In this document: positions 59,587 through 64,000 of the stretch, in pieces
Layout: every line of letters starts with the position of its first letter
Position numbering within the stretch: the stretch's first letter is position 1
Assembly: GCF_900110655.1 (NCBI RefSeq)
Contig: NZ_FOEQ01000001.1
Span: 62,001-126,000, forward strand
DNA length: 64,000 nt
Direction: 5' to 3'
DNA from: Pseudomonas soli
GTDB lineage: Bacteria; Pseudomonadota; Gammaproteobacteria; Pseudomonadales; Pseudomonadaceae
The notes under the pieces: generated by a model
The model's input: only the letters and a program-made list of their open reading frames with translations
What the model was told of the DNA's origin: nothing
Databases searched by the model: none
Program-made: the position numbers and the translations under genes

Positions 59587-61734
59587 TCACACCTTGGCCT
59601 TGCGCCGTCGCAACCACATCCAGGCAACCCCCGCCAATACCACCAACCCCACCGGTAGCGCCTGCGCCTTGTACGGCCGCAACGCAGCCCGCGCGGCATC
59701 CAGCTTCTCTGTCACATAGCGTTTGTTGGCCTGGTCGAACCGGGGCGCTTCGCACTGGTTGCCGAAATCCTCTGCCCACTGCACGAACGGCCCCTGCTGG
59801 ACGTAGCGCTTGTACAGCGCGCTTTCCTGCTCGGTGCCCGGCACCCAGCCCGCCGCCGTGCACAGCACCGCGGCGAAGGCTTGGCTGCTGCGCGGCAACT
59901 GGTCCGCGGCCTGGTTGGCCAGGTCGGCGGCGACATAACGATAGTGGTAACGCTGGTCGGGCTTGGCCTCGGTCGCCAACTGGCGCTGCACTTCGCCGGC
60001 ACCGATGAACGGCCCGGGCTGCAGGGTGGCGCTGCCCAGGCTGAAGCTGCCACCCAGCCAGGCATAGTCCGGTGCCATTTCGTAGCCGAGGATTTCCATG
60101 CCGGCACCGCGTGCCAAGGTGGCCGCGGCGAACAGCGCCTCGGCGCGGCCCGTGGCCGTCCAGCGCGAGGCGGCCTCCTGGCGATGCTGGCCGTAGGCCT
60201 TGGCATCGGCCTGCAACTGCGCCGTGGCGAAGTAGCCGGGCGCCTCGTCATAACGGCCCTCACGCAGCAGACGTCGGCCCAGCAACTCGCGCAGCTGCGT
60301 CGCCACCGGTCGCGGCACATAGCCGCCCTCTTCCACCTTGGGGGCCGGTGGCGCCGGCACATGGGCATCGACATAGCCCTTGAGCTCGTCCAGGGTCAGC
60401 ACGCGGTCGGCCACGTTGGCCGTATCCTGCCAGTAGATGTCCTGGCTGCGATACAGCAGGTCGAAGGCCTGCAGGTAGTCGCCGCGCTCCAGCGCCAGGA
60501 TCGCGCCCTCGCCTTCGACCCGGCAGCCGGGCTTGACGCTTTCGTAGTCCCAATCGGGTGTCTGTCTGGAGCCCCACGACTCTTCGCGGGGGAACGCGGC
60601 GGCGGCCTTGGCATAGGCAGCGGCTGCCTGGGCCTTGTCGCCATCGCGCAAGGCCAGCTTGGCGCGCAGCCACCAGGCAAGGCCGGTATCGCCGGCCTGC
60701 TGCAGATAGCTCCTGGTCGCGGCATAGTTGCCTTGCTGGTAGGTCAATGCAGCCAGGCGGTCGGCGTCTTCCAGCTTGTCGCCGACACTGGCCTGCAGCA
60801 ACCCGGGCAGGCGCCGGGCCTGGGTTGGCGGCTGGCCGTCGTAGTCCCAACCGACATGGCTGAGCAGATAGGCGGTGAGCAGCTTGCGTGGCATCGGTTG
60901 CGCCAACTGCGTCTTCAGCTGTTCATCCGGCAGGCTCACCAGTTCGTTGGCAAGTTGCCTGAGCGAGCTGTAGCCACTGCCCGAGCCCAGACGGCTCTGG
61001 CTGGCATACAAGCGGATGGCGCTGTTCCAGTCGCCAGCGAGCTTGGCCAGGCGGGCCTCCTCGCCAAGGCTGGCAACCCCCAGTTCCAATGGGTCGCTGA
61101 AGCCTTCGGCGCTGAGCGCGCGGGCTTGCTGGAAAGCCTCGCGCGCCTGGGCTTGCAGGGCCTGCGGGGTCTGTTGCGGATCATCACTGGCCGAGAAGCT
61201 GCGGGCCATCAAGGCCCGCCCCAGCGAGTAGGCTGCCCAGGTGCTGCGCAGCTTGCGTTGTTCAGCTGGCAGGGCCAGCACCTTGGCGAAATAATCCGCG
61301 GCCAGGGCGTGGTCGCCGGTGTCGAAAGCCACTGCGCCGGCAATGTACAGGCGCAGTTCATCCGGCAATTCGGCGCCCTGCTCCAGCACTTGTTGCGGAT
61401 CCGCCAGGGCACGCAGTTGCGCGACCTTTTCGCGCAGCGATTGCGGTAGCTCGCTTGCCTCGATACGGCTGCGCTGCTCACGGTAAGGTCGGTCGTTGTC
61501 GTCACTGTCCCAGTAAGGAGTCAGGGTCACATCGGTGGCGGGCTTGAGGCCTGCGATCTGCTCGCCGAGGCGATTCACCTCGAAACCGAAATTGCCCTCC
61601 GGCAACTCGGCCAGGGTGTGCGCTCGGTCGCCGAGCAACTGCATCGGGAAGTCCGGGCCACAGGCCAGCGCCGGAACGGCCGGCACGCTCAGGGACAGGT
61701 ACAGCAGGCGCCGGGGCCAGTTACGGGTAGACAT
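59587..61734 (-). CDS. Large envelope protein with TPR-like helical repeats
   Basis: A 715-residue protein. The N-terminal hydrophobic signal ends near LACGPDF (possible lipidation or disulfide Cys). The body is Ala/Leu-rich with repeated helix pairs (for example GAVAFDTGDHALAADYFAK and YAKAAAAFPREE), suggesting TPR-like repeats. One membrane segment lies at the C-terminus (LPVGLVVLAGVAWMWLRRR). The start is ATG 61734 after AAGGAG. It overlaps the DUF3142 gene end by 14 bases, so the two are co-transcribed. Function is unknown; a scaffold role is inferred from the repeats. Confidence 0.72.
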   Translation of the reverse strand: MSTRNWPRRLLYLSLSVPAVPALACGPDFPMQLLGDRAHTLAELPEGNFGFEVNRLGEQIAGLKPATDVTLTPYWDSDDNDRPYREQRSRIEASELPQSLREKVAQLRALADPQQVLEQGAELPDELRLYIAGAVAFDTGDHALAADYFAKVLALPAEQRKLRSTWAAYSLGRALMARSFSASDDPQQTPQALQAQAREAFQQARALSAEGFSDPLELGVASLGEEARLAKLAGDWNSAIRLYASQSRLGSGSGYSSLRQLANELVSLPDEQLKTQLAQPMPRKLLTAYLLSHVGWDYDGQPPTQARRLPGLLQASVGDKLEDADRLAALTYQQGNYAATRSYLQQAGDTGLAWWLRAKLALRDGDKAQAAAAYAKAAAAFPREESWGSRQTPDWDYESVKPGCRVEGEGAILALERGDYLQAFDLLYRSQDIYWQDTANVADRVLTLDELKGYVDAHVPAPPAPKVEEGGYVPRPVATQLRELLGRRLLREGRYDEAPGYFATAQLQADAKAYGQHRQEAASRWTATGRAEALFAAATLARGAGMEILGYEMAPDYAWLGGSFSLGSATLQPGPFIGAGEVQRQLATEAKPDQRYHYRYVAADLANQAADQLPRSSQAFAAVLCTAAGWVPGTEQESALYKRYVQQGPFVQWAEDFGNQCEAPRFDQANKRYVTEKLDAARAALRPYKAQALPVGLVVLAGVAWMWLRRRKAKV

Positions 61735-62923
61735 TCCATGCTCCTTGATCGATTCCATGGCAGCGCGCCCAGCCGAGGACGCGCCGGCCGCCAGCGGCGA
61801 GACGCGCGCTGGACTGGCGGTTGAAGATGAGGTGTTGCGGGGATTGCTGCAAGCGGTAGCCGTTGAGCCCGTCGGCGGCGTCACAGGATGCGACGTTCAG
61901 CTCCACCCGCGCAGGTATCGGCAGGTCGAGATTGCCGACGTTGACCAGATTGATGTCGCGCAGCCCCGCCTGCCCGGACAGTTCGACCCGCCAGTGGCTG
62001 GCGAGCGCGTCGCCTCGCGCCACTGCCTTCAAGGTGGTCAGGCTCCAGGCGCGGCGGTCGCCGGGCAACGGTAGGCGGAACCAGATCAGCCCGGCCAGGT
62101 GCGCAGGTGGCTGGTGGCGCAATTGTCTGCCCAGGTCCGCCAATTGCTTTGGATCGGCCAGCAGTTCGCGGCGTTCGCCGCCACGACTCAACGGTGTTTC
62201 GCTTTCCACAACGGGCGCGCCACCGGTATCAGGCAGCAACGCGACGCCATAGGCGGGCAAGGCCAGGTAGAACGGCTTGTCGCCGACGGGACTCCAGCGT
62301 TCGGCCCATTGCCTGGCCTGTGCCGGATCGAACAGGCCGCGCCGCGGGTCGCTCACTGCGTGCACCTGCAACACACTGCTGTCCACCGCCTGCAACAGCG
62401 CCGGCAGCTGCGGGCTGTCGAGCCAGGCGGGCAATGCGGTGATGCTCAGCTTCAGGCCCGGCGGCAGTTGTGCGCGCAGTTTCAGGAGAAATTCGCCATA
62501 GCCTGCAAGGCGAGCACTGCCGCTGTCATGGTCGATCTCCAACCCCTCCAGGGCCACACCCGCGGCCTGCCAGTCCGCCAGCAGGCGCGCCATCTGTGGG
62601 CCTGCCTCCTGCAGGTCGAGCGCCGGCAACTGGCCGTCCAGGCGCACCACGGCGATCACTGGCCGGCCATCGGCCTTGAGCCGTGGCAGGTCGACCAGCG
62701 CCCTGCTCCACCCGGCTTTGGGCTGCGCTTGCAAGGCCAGTACGCGCAAGGTCGAAAAGTCGGCGCGGCTGTCCGCCAGGGCTTGCTCATGGGCGGGTTG
62801 CCATTGGCGTTGCCAGATATAGAGCTGCTGGTCGAGCGGCAGTGCGGGCTCAGGCCGGCAGCCGGCGAGCGCGCCGAGCACGACACAGAAGAACAGATGA
62901 CGCAGGGACGGGGTGGCGGGCAT
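61721..62923 (-). CDS. DUF3142 lipoprotein
   Basis: A 400-residue protein with a lipoprotein signal (lipobox LAGC, Cys22). The sequence has a TIM-barrel-like pattern, with GLEIDHDSGSARLAGYGEFL and LKLSITALPAW matching DUF3142. The family resembles glycoside-hydrolase-like barrels of unknown activity. The start is ATG 62923 after AAAGGA. It is upstream of and overlaps the TPR-like protein gene, suggesting a joint envelope function. Confidence 0.88.
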   Translation of the reverse strand: MPATPSLRHLFFCVVLGALAGCRPEPALPLDQQLYIWQRQWQPAHEQALADSRADFSTLRVLALQAQPKAGWSRALVDLPRLKADGRPVIAVVRLDGQLPALDLQEAGPQMARLLADWQAAGVALEGLEIDHDSGSARLAGYGEFLLKLRAQLPPGLKLSITALPAWLDSPQLPALLQAVDSSVLQVHAVSDPRRGLFDPAQARQWAERWSPVGDKPFYLALPAYGVALLPDTGGAPVVESETPLSRGGERRELLADPKQLADLGRQLRHQPPAHLAGLIWFRLPLPGDRRAWSLTTLKAVARGDALASHWRVELSGQAGLRDINLVNVGNLDLPIPARVELNVASCDAADGLNGYRLQQSPQHLIFNRQSSARLAAGGRRVLGWARCHGIDQGAWNVYP

Positions 62924-63473
62924 GCAATCCTTTGTCTGGCGCGTTGGGCTGCCGGTGGCGAGGCGGCGATGTTACCTCAACTCAGCATCGAGGCGGCGTC
63001 CTGCCAGCTGGAGTACAGATGTTCTCCATGGACGTATATGCGAGGATTACCGTTGGTGAGTAAAGAGCCTTCACTCAGCACGCGTCATTTTAAATAGCTG
63101 CGTACTAGTTAGAAGACTATCCAACTTGACTTCAGCTACGAACTTGCAAGGCGAAGAATAATGACCAAATTAATTGATTATCATTCACCAGCCAAACCAT
63201 ACAAGCTTCAAGATTAATTATTTATATATAGTCAGGATTAATAATTCGCAAGCATTCTAATGCACTCATAAAAATCACGTGTTTCATCTAACCCTTCGCC
63301 CCACATTTCCTTGCAAAAGCGAAGCGGCCGACTAGTTTTGTGTTTGTCTTCGCCAACATCATAAATACAACTCCCTCGCCAATAAGTTCAGAGGAGTCCA
63401 TGTCCTTGCGCCCATTGGGCGTGACGTTCGATTGCTGAAACGGAAATCAGTCAAATAACAAGAGGGACGCTTG
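62924..63473. other. AT-rich gene-poor interval
   Basis: About 550 bases, distinctly AT-rich between 63070 and 63400, with no convincing gene. On the minus strand a start-less frame ending at 63238-63240 encodes a protein-like stretch (YDVGEDKHKTSRPL, then FCKEMWGEGLDETRDFYECI), and an adjacent frame looks similar. This may be a decayed gene, possibly of foreign origin. No clear terminator or operator was found. Confidence 0.4.
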
Positions 63474-64000
63474 ATGAAGCGCAGCCGCGGGTATCGTGCG
63501 CTCTCGCAAAGAGGGCCCGGCAAACATTTCTGGTTGTCAGTACTGTGCTTCTCAGGCCTGGTGATCGCCAGCTTTGTATTATTCGAACAACAGATCCAGA
63601 ACTTCCTTTCCCACCTCGAACACTTCCTGCCTTCGACCCCCGCCCAGATGCTTACCCTGGCGGTGCTGCTGATCGGCTTGCTGGCGCTGGACGTGGTACT
63701 ACCCGTGCCGTCGAGCATGGTCGCGCTGTTTGCGGTGGCGACGCTTGGCAGCGTTGGCGGCTACCTGGTGATCTTCATCGGCCTGTGCCTGGGTGCCGGG
63801 CTGGGGTATGCGCTGGGGGCGGGGTATTTTCGCCTGCTGTCCAGCCGCCTGGGCCTGCACCAGCGCCAGCCGGGGCAACTGGCGTATCGGCTGGGCACGC
63901 TGTCGTTGATCTGCCTGCGCGGCGTGCCGGTGCTGGCGGAAACCTCGGTGGTGGCGGCCGGCATGCAGCGCTATCCGTTGCGCGCCTTCATCCTGGTCAC
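63474..64000 (+). CDS. DedA/VTT-domain membrane protein, cut by window edge
   Basis: An open frame from ATG 63474 (GAGGGA 6-7 bases upstream) through the end of the window, at least 175 residues. One hydrophobic segment lies near residues 18-38. A VTT/SNARE-associated-type domain follows (LDVVLPVPSSMVALFAVATLG, in pieces; then GAGLGYALGAGYFRLL), with re-entrant-loop features of DedA/TVP38 proteins. These are proton-coupled lipid or undecaprenyl-phosphate flippases in studied members. The substrate here is unknown. Confidence 0.82.
   Translation, partial: MKRSRGYRALSQRGPGKHFWLSVLCFSGLVIASFVLFEQQIQNFLSHLEHFLPSTPAQMLTLAVLLIGLLALDVVLPVPSSMVALFAVATLGSVGGYLVIFIGLCLGAGLGYALGAGYFRLLSSRLGLHQRQPGQLAYRLGTLSLICLRGVPVLAETSVVAAGMQRYPLRAFILV

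Noticed and set aside
1-64000. CRISPR arrays, rRNA, tRNA, prophage or integrative-element ends
   Set aside because: No regularly spaced repeats, RNA gene signatures, integrase or phage structural genes were seen anywhere in the window.

Overview
The window looks like a chromosome segment of a fluorescent pseudomonad of the Pseudomonas putida type. The evidence is high-GC coding sequence, dense ATGA-overlapped operons, a P. putida-style intergenic repeat (7147-7203), a short LOV protein very close to those of P. putida, and many Pseudomonas-restricted small proteins (DUF3077, DUF6482, DUF3833). No rRNA, tRNA, CRISPR array, complete insertion sequence or prophage was seen. The clearest compositional outlier is an AT-rich ATPase/nuclease gene at 13.6-16.0 kb.

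Layout. 1-7.1 kb: siderophore transport (a half ABC transporter cut by the window edge, two FecCD-type permeases, an ATPase, a binding lipoprotein, and a TonB-dependent receptor behind a Fur-box-like site). 7.2-9.6 kb: a LysR regulator divergent from a periplasmic serine hydrolase. 9.6-13.3 kb: a chemoreceptor and small envelope proteins. 13.6-16.0 kb: an RloC-like zinc-hook ATPase with the PrrC/RloC anticodon-nuclease residue triad. 16.1-17.7 kb: small Pseudomonas proteins and a YdeI-like protein. 17.7-24.3 kb: a catabolic operon with a quaternary-amine ABC importer, a histidine ammonia-lyase homologue that lacks the three cofactor-forming residues, a class V aminotransferase, and a divergent LysR gene. 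24.4-26 kb: a MATE transporter. 26.1-28.2 kb: an RNA-repair pair (RNA ligase, then HD domain plus polynucleotide kinase) behind a structured leader.

28.4-39.1 kb is a mosaic of small membrane and stress genes (PACE efflux with LysR, DUF72, MscS, cupin, ThDP enzyme, DJ-1/PfpI) with two gene ruins: an alcohol-dehydrogenase N-terminus and a fused, frameshifted cydA-cydB remnant. 39.2-49.7 kb is a light-response cluster: a LitR/CarH-type MerR regulator without a B12 site, a short LOV photoreceptor, two lipid/redox operons, an Fe-S photolyase and SDR enzymes. They are linked by repeated TGTACA boxes in three promoter regions. 51.4-59.6 kb is a plant-signal locus: a PipR/OryR-type LuxR solo flanked by two proline-iminopeptidase-like hydrolases and a complete Dpp/Opp-type ABC importer, with a related 20-bp motif before each hydrolase. 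59.6-64 kb: a large TPR-like envelope protein, a DUF3142 lipoprotein, an AT-rich gene-poor stretch and a DedA/VTT protein cut by the window edge.

The best candidates for something undescribed are the cofactor-less lyase operon (inferred to act on a trimethylammonium betaine such as ergothioneine or hercynine), the RloC-like nuclease lying about 10 kb from an RNA-repair cassette, and the TGTACA light regulon. All functions are inferred from sequence; no database search was run.
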